Shown here: in pieces, positions 16,904 to 24,990 of the stretch | Position numbering within the stretch: the stretch's first letter is position 1 | How the letters are laid out: the number at the start of each line of letters is the position of its first letter | Source: Thermaerobacter marianensis | Lineage (GTDB): Bacteria > Bacillota > Sulfobacillia > DYIH01 > DYIG01 | DNA length: 36,264 bases | Direction of reading: 5' to 3' | Assembly (NCBI GenBank): GCA_020723725.1 | Contig: DYIG01000001.1 | Coordinates: 1 to 36,264 of the forward strand | Notes under the pieces: generated by a model | Databases searched by the model: none | What the model saw: only the letters and a program-made list of their open reading frames with translations | What the model was told of the DNA's origin: nothing | Translations under genes and position numbers: made by a program

Positions 16904-17890
16904 TTAATATGACCAGATGGAATTTCTGTTATTCTCGCGATCGGCAATGTAAATGCGCTGGCCATCAACTACTATGCCGTTGGGGAAGTTCAACTCGCCG
17001 GTGCCCAAACCACGCACACCAAAGGAAAATAGTTCCTGGCCCGCCTGGTTGAACACCAGCACCTTGTGGGCAAATGTATCGGCAACGTAGATACGGCCCC
17101 GTCCGTCTGCATATATCCCCCTAGGCAACACCAACCCGGAAACAACCAACCGCACCCGTCCGTTGCTGTCAAACTGCTGAATACGTTCATTGTTGCTATC
17201 CGCAACCCAGACTCCACCCAAAGGGTCGGCCGTGACGCTGAATGGGTAGCTCATCAGGCCCGGACCATCACCTGGTCCCCCTATGAACCTGACAAACCGG
17301 TCTTTTTCATCGAAGACCATTATTTGATGGTTAACTGTTGCGACATACGAGTTGTCTTTCCCATCCTGACCCAAACCGAGCGGACCCACTTGCAGAGCCG
17401 GATCTTTGGCAGGGTCGGGTATGACAGCCTTAAACTGACCGTCCAAAGTGTAGATGTTAATACGGCTGTTGAGCAGGTCGGCGACGTAGACGTGGTTCTT
17501 GCGGATTATTACTGACGTGGGAAAATAAAGGTCCCCCTCCCCACGCCCCAGTTTGCCAAAACGCGTCACCCACTTGCCATCCTGGTCGAAGACCTGAATC
17601 TGATTGTTTTCGCTGTCAGCGACGTAGATGCGCCCATCGGGCGACACAGCCACACCCAGCGGGCCACGGAGCGGCGAACTGGGCGGGCCATAAATCTCAT
17701 TGACGGGCTGAGGGGGCACACCCATGTTTTCCCTTAGATCACTAATGTACGCGTCCAATCCAGGCGGGGATTGCTGCTCTTTATAATAGTAAAGCATTAT
17801 AACACCCGTAATCAGAACGAGAACCAAAGCGATGTTCAGGGTAGCCCCCAGAGTCAGCCCTCTGGAACCGCTTCCGCCTTTCCCCCTCAC
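16904..17890 (-). CDS. Membrane-anchored NHL-repeat beta-propeller protein, module 2
   Basis: This 328-residue paralog of the other two NHL proteins starts at a GTG (17890) that overlaps the stop of the TPR gene (GTGA), so the two are translationally coupled. A basic start is followed by a membrane helix (about 13-36), a linker ending in E-I-Y-G-P-P-S-S-P-L-R-G-P-L-G, and six NHL repeats; the fourth and fifth carry V-W-V-A-D-S-N-N and I-Y-V-A-D-T-F. This predicts one six-bladed propeller outside the membrane. The C-terminus ends directly after the last blade (D-R-E-N-N-R-N-S-I-W-S-Y), as in the NHL protein of module 1. Its function is inferred from context only: a partner of the TPR protein in cytochrome assembly or export. 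Confidence 0.88.
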   Translation of the reverse strand: MRGKGGSGSRGLTLGATLNIALVLVLITGVIMLYYYKEQQSPPGLDAYISDLRENMGVPPQPVNEIYGPPSSPLRGPLGVAVSPDGRIYVADSENNQIQVFDQDGKWVTRFGKLGRGEGDLYFPTSVIIRKNHVYVADLLNSRINIYTLDGQFKAVIPDPAKDPALQVGPLGLGQDGKDNSYVATVNHQIMVFDEKDRFVRFIGGPGDGPGLMSYPFSVTADPLGGVWVADSNNERIQQFDSNGRVRLVVSGLVLPRGIYADGRGRIYVADTFAHKVLVFNQAGQELFSFGVRGLGTGELNFPNGIVVDGQRIYIADRENNRNSIWSY

Positions 17891-18603
17891 CTGACAGACC
17901 CCTCTGCAGGCACGGCCTTGCTTCCGGCTGGTAGTGGCGGCAACTCGGAATCATCTATACCCAAATCATGCAGGGCCCTTCTTGACTCCTCATACCCCGG
18001 ATCAAAACGCAAGGCATCTTTAAAGCTGGCGATGGCCTTTTCCCGTTGCCCCTTCTTGAGGTAAGCCTTCCCCCTCAGGTTTAGGACGTCGGATAACGTA
18101 GGATCGATTTCCTCCAGGATATGGTTAAGCTTTTCCAGAGCAAGATCGTATTTCCCCTGTTCGAAGTAGACCTCGGCGAGACCATAGTGGGGCAATGGGT
18201 TCAGGGGCTCCCGGAGCGAGCCTCGAGTAAAGAGATCCTCCGCCTCCTTCAGGTTTCCGGTCTTCATCTTCACAAGACCGAGGAAATAGGAGACCTCAAC
18301 AGCAAGCGGGTCCAGTTTCTGAGCCTGCCGGTAGGCCTCCTCAGCCTCGGCGTATTTCCCATCTATATAAAATGAATAGCCCAATTGCACCCAGGAGGCC
18401 ACATCGGTGGGGTCCTCGATGACAGCCTTCTGCCAGCGGGCAATGTCCAGGGCGGCCCGATTGGGCCCCTTATACCGAGGCCAATAAAACCGATAACCCA
18501 CTGCGACCCACCCAAGAAGGGAAAGGCCCCATATCCCCAGAATGATGACTGCTGAAAGATAAACAGGTATCCTCTTATCGAGGATTCCCTTTGCATTCTT
18601 CAT
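17887..18603 (-). CDS. Membrane-anchored TPR-repeat protein, module 2
   Basis: I chose the ATG at 18603, with GGGGAAG six bases upstream; the frame stays open to 18687, but the extra 28 residues look like leader. The protein is 238 residues. A basic start is followed by a membrane helix (about 10-35), then G-Y-R-F-Y-W, at least four TPR repeats, and a tail with S-E-L-P-P-L-P. The layout is the same as the TPR proteins of modules 1 and 3. The stop overlaps the NHL start. The 280 bp between cytochrome C and this gene include the terminator at 18765-18792, so it needs its own promoter; a weak TTGATA-like box lies just past the terminator but I could not find a clear -10. Confidence 0.87.
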   Translation of the reverse strand: MKNAKGILDKRIPVYLSAVIILGIWGLSLLGWVAVGYRFYWPRYKGPNRAALDIARWQKAVIEDPTDVASWVQLGYSFYIDGKYAEAEEAYRQAQKLDPLAVEVSYFLGLVKMKTGNLKEAEDLFTRGSLREPLNPLPHYGLAEVYFEQGKYDLALEKLNHILEEIDPTLSDVLNLRGKAYLKKGQREKAIASFKDALRFDPGYEESRRALHDLGIDDSELPPLPAGSKAVPAEGSVR

Positions 18604-18764
18604 GAACGCTTCCCCATAACTCAATTTTATCTTTCTAAGCCATAATAACCAGCCGCAATAATTAAAGACATGTTCCTTTATCGACAAATTTCGCCTAAGG
18701 CTTGCTTCATCCTTCCGCCCCCATATTTTTCTACTCTTTAACCAGTATCAACAATCAGGGAGAC

Positions 18765-18792
18765 AAAAAAGCGCCCGCGATCTGGCGGGCGC
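18765..18792 (-). terminator. Intrinsic terminator of cytochrome C
   Basis: A GC-rich 8-bp stem, GCGCCCGC (18771-18778) with GCGGGCGC (18785-18792), has a 6-base loop and is followed on the minus strand by six T (18770-18765). It lies about 25 bp after the stop of cytochrome C. Confidence 0.92.
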
Positions 18793-18817
18793 CTTAAGAA
18801 ACATTTTGATGCAACCG

Positions 18818-20905
18818 TTAGTTAGTTGTACGGCTGTGACACCTATAGCAAGCAGAGGCAAACGGGTTGAACCTCGCGAGCGCAGAACTGAAGCCGAACT
18901 GCGTCCAATAGGGCGAAGTATCGACGAACAGATCGGGGCGCTGAGACCCTGTGCCAAACTGCGGGCTAACTTGACCGGGCGAGCTCGGGTGCTGGTATTC
19001 GCTGCTACCCATGAAGCTTTGGTTATTGACATCACGGTTCCAGAGGTAACCGGTGATGTTATCACGTGAACCGCCTGTTGTGTCATTCAGCCCGTTGTTC
19101 TTCCATGCCACCTCGATCCGCTCAGAGCCGGAACCATGCGGTACATGGCAGCTCAGGCAAACGACCTTGTTCTTCCAATACCCCTGCTTGTCGGAACCAC
19201 TACCGTCTACACCTTCAAGCGGGAGAATCGGGTCCATAACGCGACCCTGCTTACAACCGGATTTTACGGAGTTAGTAGAACTGTTCCAAACACCATATAC
19301 ATAGCCAGTTATGCTGCCAGTGCTATCGGCAGGATTCGGCGTACAAATGTCACCGCCACTGCTAATCTGACCCTCGATTACAGGAGCCAAGTAGGCCTCG
19401 ACATCGACCGGGTGCTTGTGAGCACCGGACGGGACCCTGTCTGAACCTGGATCAGTGCCAGGGTATGGGTCGGTACAATTAGCACCACTTCCACAATCGA
19501 AGTTAGTGCTCTTTGGTGCGGCAAAGATGATGCTGGGATCGGTAATGCTCATAGTGGAATTGGCGCGCGGCTCGACGGCAAACCCAACGTGGCACGCGGT
19601 ACAGAAGGAGACGATACCGCCCATGGCTCCACCACGACCAGCCGGGTTATTGGTGAAATTGTTATTGGTATCGCTACCACCGCTCAGGTACTTGGTGTAC
19701 ATGTAGCGCATCTGCCAATCGCCACGCTCATTGATATTGGCGTCATTACTATAAACATTGGTGGCACTGACACCGCGGACTACAATGTTCTTCCTGTCAT
19801 TGAACTCGCCGCGCAGGAGACGGTAGTTCTTATTCTTGTTATGCGGTTCGTGACAGTTGATGCAACCTAGCCACCTCTTGGAATCATCACCGTTACGGGA
19901 ATAGAATCCAGGCGCCTGCCAGATGCGAGCGGAATTTGCAACAACAGAACTCGTGTTAAGGCTATCGCCTTGCGGGTTATCGTTCGTCACCAAGTCAGAA
20001 CGCACCCTCATAACGTTGTGAACAGAGGTGGTCTGGACACCGGAACCTTGCTTTAAGCGGTCACCGAAGGGACCAGCGGAAGCAAAGGCCCTATTGCTCC
20101 AGGTCGGTCCAGTCCGGACATAGCCACGAACCTCATCGTATTTAGACCCGGTACCGTCGTGACAGGTACCACAGAGGTCGGTGCTAGTCGGAGCCTTGAG
20201 GAGCTTCACATGCTTGGAACTGTGGAGACCATGACAGGCATTACAAGCATTGGTGTACTCTGAGTAGTTCCCGTGCCTTGTTTGAATCGGCGGGAAGGCA
20301 GGTGCTACGACATACTTATTAAGATCAATCCCACTTGAATTACTGGGGAAACCACCGCTGTAACCACTATCAGAGTCATCCACGAAATAATAGTACTCTT
20401 TATAAGCCTCTACGTTTCTATCAGAAAATTTCACATAATTATAGGTATTATCCGTTCCCCAAGAGTACTTGGTATTATCCACCGAGTTGCAAGTACCCAG
20501 GGACATGCTTGTAACAACGCCAAGCTGGGTATCCACGCTGGCAGTCACTTGGCATTCCCCGACTTTGTCGAACGTCCTTTTCCATAGGATGCTGTCAAAA
20601 GGAGTCGACGCTCCGGCCAGGTTATACCTATACACAGCGTAGGTCTTGGTGCCGTTTTTGGGAGTAAACATAACGACTACCTCGGAGTCGTAAACACCAT
20701 TGGTTACAGTCCCTAAGGTATTTACCACTGCCTTGGTGTCATATGGCCCGCTTTGCCCTGCATAACCGACAGCTAATGCAGCGGGAGCGATAATAAGTAG
20801 GGCTAGGAGAATAAAGCTAAATATAATAGCTGTCTTCTTAGATTTCACGAACAGGACACCTCCTCGAATATCTGTGAGGCCATTAGTCCCTTTTCGCGTG
20901 TTCAT
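18818..20905 (-). CDS. Secreted hexaheme c-type cytochrome C
   Basis: I chose the ATG at 20905, which has AAAGGGGGTGG at good spacing; a GTG at 20848 with a second AGGAGGTG is in the same frame, and the frame is open to 20956. Six motifs are present in order: CNACH, CGTCH, CINCH, CTACH, CLSCH and CYRCH. A signal peptide with a core rich in Ile and Leu ends near P-A-A-L-A, followed by a fibronectin-III-like domain with Y-A-V-Y-R-Y and E-Y-Y-Y-F-V. Three non-heme Cys pairs lie at the same places as in A and B. The C-terminus ends two residues after C-H-S-R, as in B. It is first in module 2, ahead of TPR, NHL and foldase, and has its own terminator. Probable role: extracellular electron carrier; polymer formation is untested. 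Confidence 0.92.
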   Translation of the reverse strand: MNTRKGTNGLTDIRGGVLFVKSKKTAIIFSFILLALLIIAPAALAVGYAGQSGPYDTKAVVNTLGTVTNGVYDSEVVVMFTPKNGTKTYAVYRYNLAGASTPFDSILWKRTFDKVGECQVTASVDTQLGVVTSMSLGTCNSVDNTKYSWGTDNTYNYVKFSDRNVEAYKEYYYFVDDSDSGYSGGFPSNSSGIDLNKYVVAPAFPPIQTRHGNYSEYTNACNACHGLHSSKHVKLLKAPTSTDLCGTCHDGTGSKYDEVRGYVRTGPTWSNRAFASAGPFGDRLKQGSGVQTTSVHNVMRVRSDLVTNDNPQGDSLNTSSVVANSARIWQAPGFYSRNGDDSKRWLGCINCHEPHNKNKNYRLLRGEFNDRKNIVVRGVSATNVYSNDANINERGDWQMRYMYTKYLSGGSDTNNNFTNNPAGRGGAMGGIVSFCTACHVGFAVEPRANSTMSITDPSIIFAAPKSTNFDCGSGANCTDPYPGTDPGSDRVPSGAHKHPVDVEAYLAPVIEGQISSGGDICTPNPADSTGSITGYVYGVWNSSTNSVKSGCKQGRVMDPILPLEGVDGSGSDKQGYWKNKVVCLSCHVPHGSGSERIEVAWKNNGLNDTTGGSRDNITGYLWNRDVNNQSFMGSSEYQHPSSPGQVSPQFGTGSQRPDLFVDTSPYWTQFGFSSALARFNPFASACYRCHSRTTN

Positions 20906-20921
20906 CCGTTTTCCACCCCCT
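20846..20921 (-). promoter_or_regulatory. Tandem in-frame ribosome binding sites and starts of cytochrome C
   Basis: Site 1 (AGGGGGTG, 20914-20921) serves the ATG at 20905. Site 2 (perfect AGGAGGTG, 20857-20864) serves the GTG at 20848. The starts are 19 codons apart in the same frame. The second gives a compact signal peptide beginning with K-S-K-K; the first adds an N-terminal extension whose codons R-G-G encode site 2. Confidence 0.6.
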
Positions 20922-21113
20922 TTCCCGCTGTTTTTAGGGAGTAAATGGGACAGCATAAAACCGCCCCATCTTACTGTTTAATTGAAAGGTTACCAAAATA
21001 GATACCATTTACGATAAAAATACAATGCCCACAAAAATAGCTAGTACACCTGAAATTCTAGCATTGCAAACTATTTATGGCAACAGATTTAGTGTTGTAA
21101 AAATGGAGGAAAG

Positions 21114-22811
21114 CTAGTACGCAGGCCTCCAATAAACCCAATCCTGAACGGTGTGGCAACCTGTTTGACAACCCGATTCCGGCCAGTTTATGGCCTGAAT
21201 CGCAGGGCCCGTTGGGTCAGTCCACAGCAACCTCGGCCACTGCGAGGATCCGTGGGTTGTATGGCAGTTGCGGCAGCTATTGCCCATTACACCCACATGG
21301 TACCTGTGAAGGGGCTGTTGGTAGACCTCCCCTGTAACGTCGCCCCAGAATCGGCTTAGCGCCATGGGGGCAGGACCCGGTATCTCCAACGAAGAATAGA
21401 CGGACAAGTAAACCGAGGAGTTGTGGCAGTTAAAGCAAATCTCGTCACCGGTCATTGGCCCAGTAACCGGATAGGGGGCCGAAAGGATCCAACTGTTTTG
21501 AGACCCATGGGGCGAGGCGCCCGTGACACCGCTCTTGTGGCAGTCGGAGCACATCGTCCGGCTTGTATATGACCAGTTATTACCGTTGCGGTCTGTCCCT
21601 GTAAAAGCGTTTGGCCGTATGAAGTTATTCTGACCCGCCGCCTCCACAGGGTGGTAGCTAGGATTGGCCGGATTGAATTCCAGGGCTTTGTCACTGGCGC
21701 CGGGCTTGTTCCAGTACCCAGAATGGCACTTGTAACAGATCCTGTACTCAAAACCATCCGCCGGGAAGTTTAATGCCCCTGACGCCGACCATGTGTACCA
21801 AGGGGTTTGTGTCCGGTCAACCGTTACATGAGATACGTTACGAGTAGGGTCCGCTTTGGTTGCTGAATGGGGGTCATGACAATCCACACATTCCGAGTGG
21901 CGCCGGTCGTTGGCAGGCAGATCTGCAAGGGTCTCTGTGTCCAGATGGCGTCCAGCAACTGTCTTTACCGGGTGCGACGAGGCAAGGTTCAAGTCAGAGT
22001 CCACGTTTTGATGGCAGGACAAGCAGCCGTTCTCTTCCTGGGACTTGGTTAGACGATAGAAGGTATCCTTGCCGTGAGTATCGTGACAGGAGTTGCAGGC
22101 CATTCCCTGCCCTTGCCCCACCTGTGAAAGAGCATGAGACGAAGTTTCCCAATCAGGCCTTGATATAACTAACTTAGAGCCTGAACCATCATGACAGGTG
22201 AAACAAACACCTGCTAAGTCTTGCACTTTAACTAGACCAACTTCAACAGAGCTATGCAGGCCATGGCAAACGGTACAGACCTTCGTGTTTTCAGTATAAC
22301 CACCGTGGGGATTCTGCCTGGGAGGAAACGCACTGGCAACCGAGTACCCCTCAGGGTTATTGTTAAATCCCTCGGGGCCTGTTACTAAATAAGATACTTC
22401 CTTATCGTTCACGGGGTTTGTCTTATCCTCGAGAACTAAGTAGTTTGAACCTACAGTTTCTTGATGCCATACAAAATTAGCATTGATGGTAGAAAGCGAA
22501 CTAACAGCCCACTCTCCACCAGACCACGTAATCTCCCCTGTCCCCACCCAGTTGTAGGCTAAAGGATCAGAGGTGTCACGTTTGTAAACCTGATAAACAA
22601 CCTGGGGCTCTATTGGTAGGATATAGACCTTTAATACATTATTTAGGCCAACCTGTATCCTCGGCTGGACCGCATCAACCTCATAGGTTGTAAGGGCAAA
22701 CAAAGCAAAACCAACCACTAAGGCAAGGATAAATGCCCATCCATACAACCTAAAACCCCTGATGTATTCGCTAAGTTTTCGAACAGAGGGCTCGTTCTCG
22801 AATCGCCTCAC
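21114..22811 (-). CDS. Secreted decaheme c-type cytochrome G with a terminal CX3CH site
   Basis: This 565-residue protein has nine CXXCH motifs (CTVCH, CFTCH, CNSCH, CLSCH, CVDCH, CYKCH, CSDCH, CFNCH, CRNCH) and a tenth, C-Q-T-G-C-H, with three residues between the Cys. The start is a GTG at 22811 after a GGGGG site; a hydrophobic helix at about 25-45 is a signal peptide or anchor. The region before heme 1 resembles the beta-rich N-terminal domain of the hexaheme family (V-Y-Q-V-Y-K-R). Heme 1 has the shared C-H-G-L-H-S-S. The last 200 residues, including Y-H-P-V-E before heme 7 and the ending W-x-P-A-Y, match the C-terminus of F, so it seems to join a hexaheme-like head to an F-like tail. 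It follows the NHL gene of module 3, in the place where a foldase would be expected. Confidence 0.92.
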   Translation of the reverse strand: MRRFENEPSVRKLSEYIRGFRLYGWAFILALVVGFALFALTTYEVDAVQPRIQVGLNNVLKVYILPIEPQVVYQVYKRDTSDPLAYNWVGTGEITWSGGEWAVSSLSTINANFVWHQETVGSNYLVLEDKTNPVNDKEVSYLVTGPEGFNNNPEGYSVASAFPPRQNPHGGYTENTKVCTVCHGLHSSVEVGLVKVQDLAGVCFTCHDGSGSKLVISRPDWETSSHALSQVGQGQGMACNSCHDTHGKDTFYRLTKSQEENGCLSCHQNVDSDLNLASSHPVKTVAGRHLDTETLADLPANDRRHSECVDCHDPHSATKADPTRNVSHVTVDRTQTPWYTWSASGALNFPADGFEYRICYKCHSGYWNKPGASDKALEFNPANPSYHPVEAAGQNNFIRPNAFTGTDRNGNNWSYTSRTMCSDCHKSGVTGASPHGSQNSWILSAPYPVTGPMTGDEICFNCHNSSVYLSVYSSLEIPGPAPMALSRFWGDVTGEVYQQPLHRYHVGVMGNSCRNCHTTHGSSQWPRLLWTDPTGPAIQAINWPESGCQTGCHTVQDWVYWRPAY

Positions 22812-23006
22812 GTTTGGGCCCCCGATTAAGGTTTTCTTGGAAAATTGCGATAAAATATAATCTAAATACCAATATACACTTATGGTATCAAATCCCCGGA
22901 GACCCTGTAAAGAAGCTCGTACTAATACTCGAATCCTAATAATAAATAAACGGAGTAACCCATGGCTCCCCCGCCAATACTCAAGTTATATCAGATATAT
23001 GTCTTT

Positions 23007-23990
23007 CTACCTACCCCAAACGGATATCCGCGCATTTTCCCTATCAATGATATAGAGATTGCCAGATGGCCCCATTGCGATCCCGTTGGGGAAGTTGAAT
23101 TGTCCACTTTCCAAACCGCGCTCTCCAAATTGGAACAGTAGCGAGAACTGGTTACCGTCAATCCCCACAACTGTGTGTCTTAGAACATCCACTACGTAAA
23201 CCCGATCCTTGCTGTCTATAACTATACCGCGCGGTAACACCATATCATCCGCAATAGCCTTTATAGCTTTTCCGGTATTAGGGTCTAACACCTGAACCAT
23301 AGCGTTATTACTGTCTGATACCCAAAGTCTCCCCTGGGAATCAAATGCCAGCCCGTAAGGGTAGTTGAATTGGCCAGCCTGTCGGCCTGCGCGTCCTATC
23401 GTTTTAACGTAGTTGTCATTTTTGTCGAATACTAAGACCTTATGGTCCAAAACAGCAACATAAAGGTTCCCATCTTTATCCTGTGCAAGTGAAAGCGGAC
23501 CGACCTCTAAGTCTTTATGCTTATTCGGATCCGGTATTTGGCCGATGTATTTCCCGTCCATGCCTAAAATTTGAACCCTATTGTTACGCATATCGGCAAC
23601 ATAGAGTCTATTGTTACGAATTAGAATATCTATGGGATAGTTAAATTGAACTTTGTCGCCACCCGTCTTACCAAACCGAGCTACCCAACGACCATCAGAA
23701 TCAAACACCTGAATCTGATTATTGCCAGTATCTGCCACGTAGATCTTCCCGTCAGACCCAACCTCGATACCTAGCGGGGCTTTAAGGGGAGAACTGGGTG
23801 GCCCGTATATATCCATCTTATGGACCGGGGGCTGATTAGAGGTTTCCCTGAAGATCTTTACTACATTGGTTACCGGCTCTGGCGGCCTGTTTTGGACATA
23901 GAAAATTACAAAACCTAGGGCGGTCAATAACGCCACAGCTAGACTTATGTTAATGGCCGTTCCCAGTTTAAATCCCTTAGACTGACGCAT
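23007..23990 (-). CDS. Membrane-anchored NHL-repeat beta-propeller protein, module 3
   Basis: This 327-residue paralog of the NHL proteins in modules 1 and 2 has a membrane helix at about 12-34. A linker contains T-S-N-Q-P-P and D-I-Y-G-P-P-S-S-P-L-K-A-P-L-G. Six NHL blades follow, with I-Y-V-A-D-T-G-N-N in the first and L-Y-V-A-D-M-R-N-N in the second, which predicts one extracytoplasmic beta-propeller. It lies 17 bp after the TPR gene, the same pairing as in the other modules. It shares more with the module 1 protein (N-Q-P-P, D-x-x-K-H in blade 2) than with module 2. After it come 195 bp without a gene, then cytochrome G; a palindrome-like ATACCA/TGGTAT lies near 22870-22895 but I see no clear terminator. 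Confidence 0.88.
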   Translation of the reverse strand: MRQSKGFKLGTAINISLAVALLTALGFVIFYVQNRPPEPVTNVVKIFRETSNQPPVHKMDIYGPPSSPLKAPLGIEVGSDGKIYVADTGNNQIQVFDSDGRWVARFGKTGGDKVQFNYPIDILIRNNRLYVADMRNNRVQILGMDGKYIGQIPDPNKHKDLEVGPLSLAQDKDGNLYVAVLDHKVLVFDKNDNYVKTIGRAGRQAGQFNYPYGLAFDSQGRLWVSDSNNAMVQVLDPNTGKAIKAIADDMVLPRGIVIDSKDRVYVVDVLRHTVVGIDGNQFSLLFQFGERGLESGQFNFPNGIAMGPSGNLYIIDRENARISVWGR

Positions 23991-24007
23991 ATTGAATATG
24001 TTTCCCC

Positions 24008-24775
24008 CTACTTCTTTATATTTTCCTGAAATGCAGGGCTCGTTGAATGAACCTGCCGTTCCCCAAGTGCGCCTGACGGCATTTGAGGGAGATCAGATTC
24101 CTTTAAACCATTGTTCAATAATGCTTTTCTTGCTGCCTCATAAGATGGATCCAGTTCCACAGCCTTTTTATAGCTGGCTATTGCCTTGCTTTTCTGGCCT
24201 TTCTTCTCGTAAATCGAGCCCAAGAGGTAGTGAACATCTGAATAAGTAGGATCAATATTCTTGATAATATGGTCCAGTGTCTTAATAGCTAAATCATTTT
24301 TCCCTGATTCAGCATAGGTTATAGCCAATTGATAGTTAGCCAATATATGATTTGGAAAGTCTTTTGCCAACTGCGTTAAAATCTTCTCTGCCTGCGAATA
24401 ATCCTTTTTCTTTAGATAAAGGATTCCAAGGAAATATCTAGCCATTGGGTCATTCTTTTCGATTTGGAGTGCTTTTTTTAAATACTTTTCAGCCTCAATA
24501 AAATTACCTTCAGCCAAATAATTGGACCCTAACCCCACAAGGCTATCTTTATCATTTGGGTTGTGTTTTAGATTATATTGATATTGAGCCTTTTCAATCT
24601 CAATACGACTAGGTGAACGGTTTTCTTCCCAGAAGAACTTATAGCCGACTACAATTCCCAGAATGGCTACGACAAGAAAGCTACCAATAATCATTGCCCA
24701 TGCAACGGCCGGGGATATAGTCCTTTCCTGATGGTTAGGGCTTTTTAGTTGAGTTTGTTTATCCACTATCAACAT
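24008..24775 (-). CDS. Membrane-anchored TPR-repeat protein, module 3
   Basis: This 255-residue protein has a membrane helix at about 22-45, G-Y-K-F-F-W directly after it, then four or more TPR repeats (S-L-V-G-L-G-S-N-Y; A-E-K-Y-L-K-K-A-L; A-R-Y-F-L-G-I-L-Y) and a tail with S-D-L-P-Q-M-P. Start choice is open: ATG at 24775 is only two bases from AGGAGG, while the next in-frame TTG (24772) and a GTG three codons later are better spaced. It has more Lys, Asn and Ile and lower GC than its paralogs, as does cytochrome D upstream, so module 3 may be older or have diverged faster. A predicted promoter and terminator separate it from cytochrome D. Confidence 0.87.
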   Translation of the reverse strand: MLIVDKQTQLKSPNHQERTISPAVAWAMIIGSFLVVAILGIVVGYKFFWEENRSPSRIEIEKAQYQYNLKHNPNDKDSLVGLGSNYLAEGNFIEAEKYLKKALQIEKNDPMARYFLGILYLKKKDYSQAEKILTQLAKDFPNHILANYQLAITYAESGKNDLAIKTLDHIIKNIDPTYSDVHYLLGSIYEKKGQKSKAIASYKKAVELDPSYEAARKALLNNGLKESDLPQMPSGALGERQVHSTSPAFQENIKK

Positions 24776-24842
24776 ATCCTCCTTGGTAGCGTAGCCATCC
24801 TATAAACAGACTCTAACATATAGATTCTAAATATATTTGGAG

Positions 24843-24861
24843 AACCCTTTCGCTAAGGGTT
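24843..24861 (-). other. Hairpin in the leader of module 3 TPR gene
   Basis: A 7-bp perfect stem, AACCCTT (24843-24849) with AAGGGTT (24855-24861), has a 5-base loop. It lies between the predicted promoter and the TPR start and is not followed by a T run, so it may be an mRNA-stabilising or regulatory hairpin rather than a terminator. Confidence 0.5.
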
Positions 24862-24899
24862 GTAAGTTGTTTCCTGCCAATATTAGATCACCTTAAAAG

Positions 24900-24928
24900 A
24901 TATTCGTAAAAGAAGAACCTTTTGTCAA
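24900..24928 (-). promoter_or_regulatory. Predicted promoter of accessory module 3
   Basis: A perfect TTGACA -35 box (24923-24928) begins directly after the T run of the terminator of cytochrome D. At 17-bp spacing the -10 would be GAATAT (24900-24905), which is poor, so the call rests mainly on the -35 box and its position. Confidence 0.35.
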
Positions 24929-24929
24929 T

Positions 24930-24962
24930 AAAAAGGAGCCACCCGTATGGGTAGCTCCTTTT
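24930..24962 (-). terminator. Intrinsic terminator of cytochrome D
   Basis: The outer stem AAAAGGAGC (24931-24939) pairs with GCTCCTTTT (24954-24962), and an inner stem ACCC/GGGT encloses a 4-base loop. On the minus strand it ends in five T. It starts about 28 bp after the stop of cytochrome D. The A-rich other side could also make it work on the plus strand. Confidence 0.88.
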
Positions 24963-24990
24963 AGTTAATGCTTTAACTCTCGAATATATG

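Noticed and set aside
18604..18687. Upstream start of the module 2 TPR protein at 18687
   Set aside because: The extra 28 residues precede a well-placed ribosome binding site and ATG at 18603, are not shared with the paralogs, and would put polar and aromatic residues before the membrane helix.
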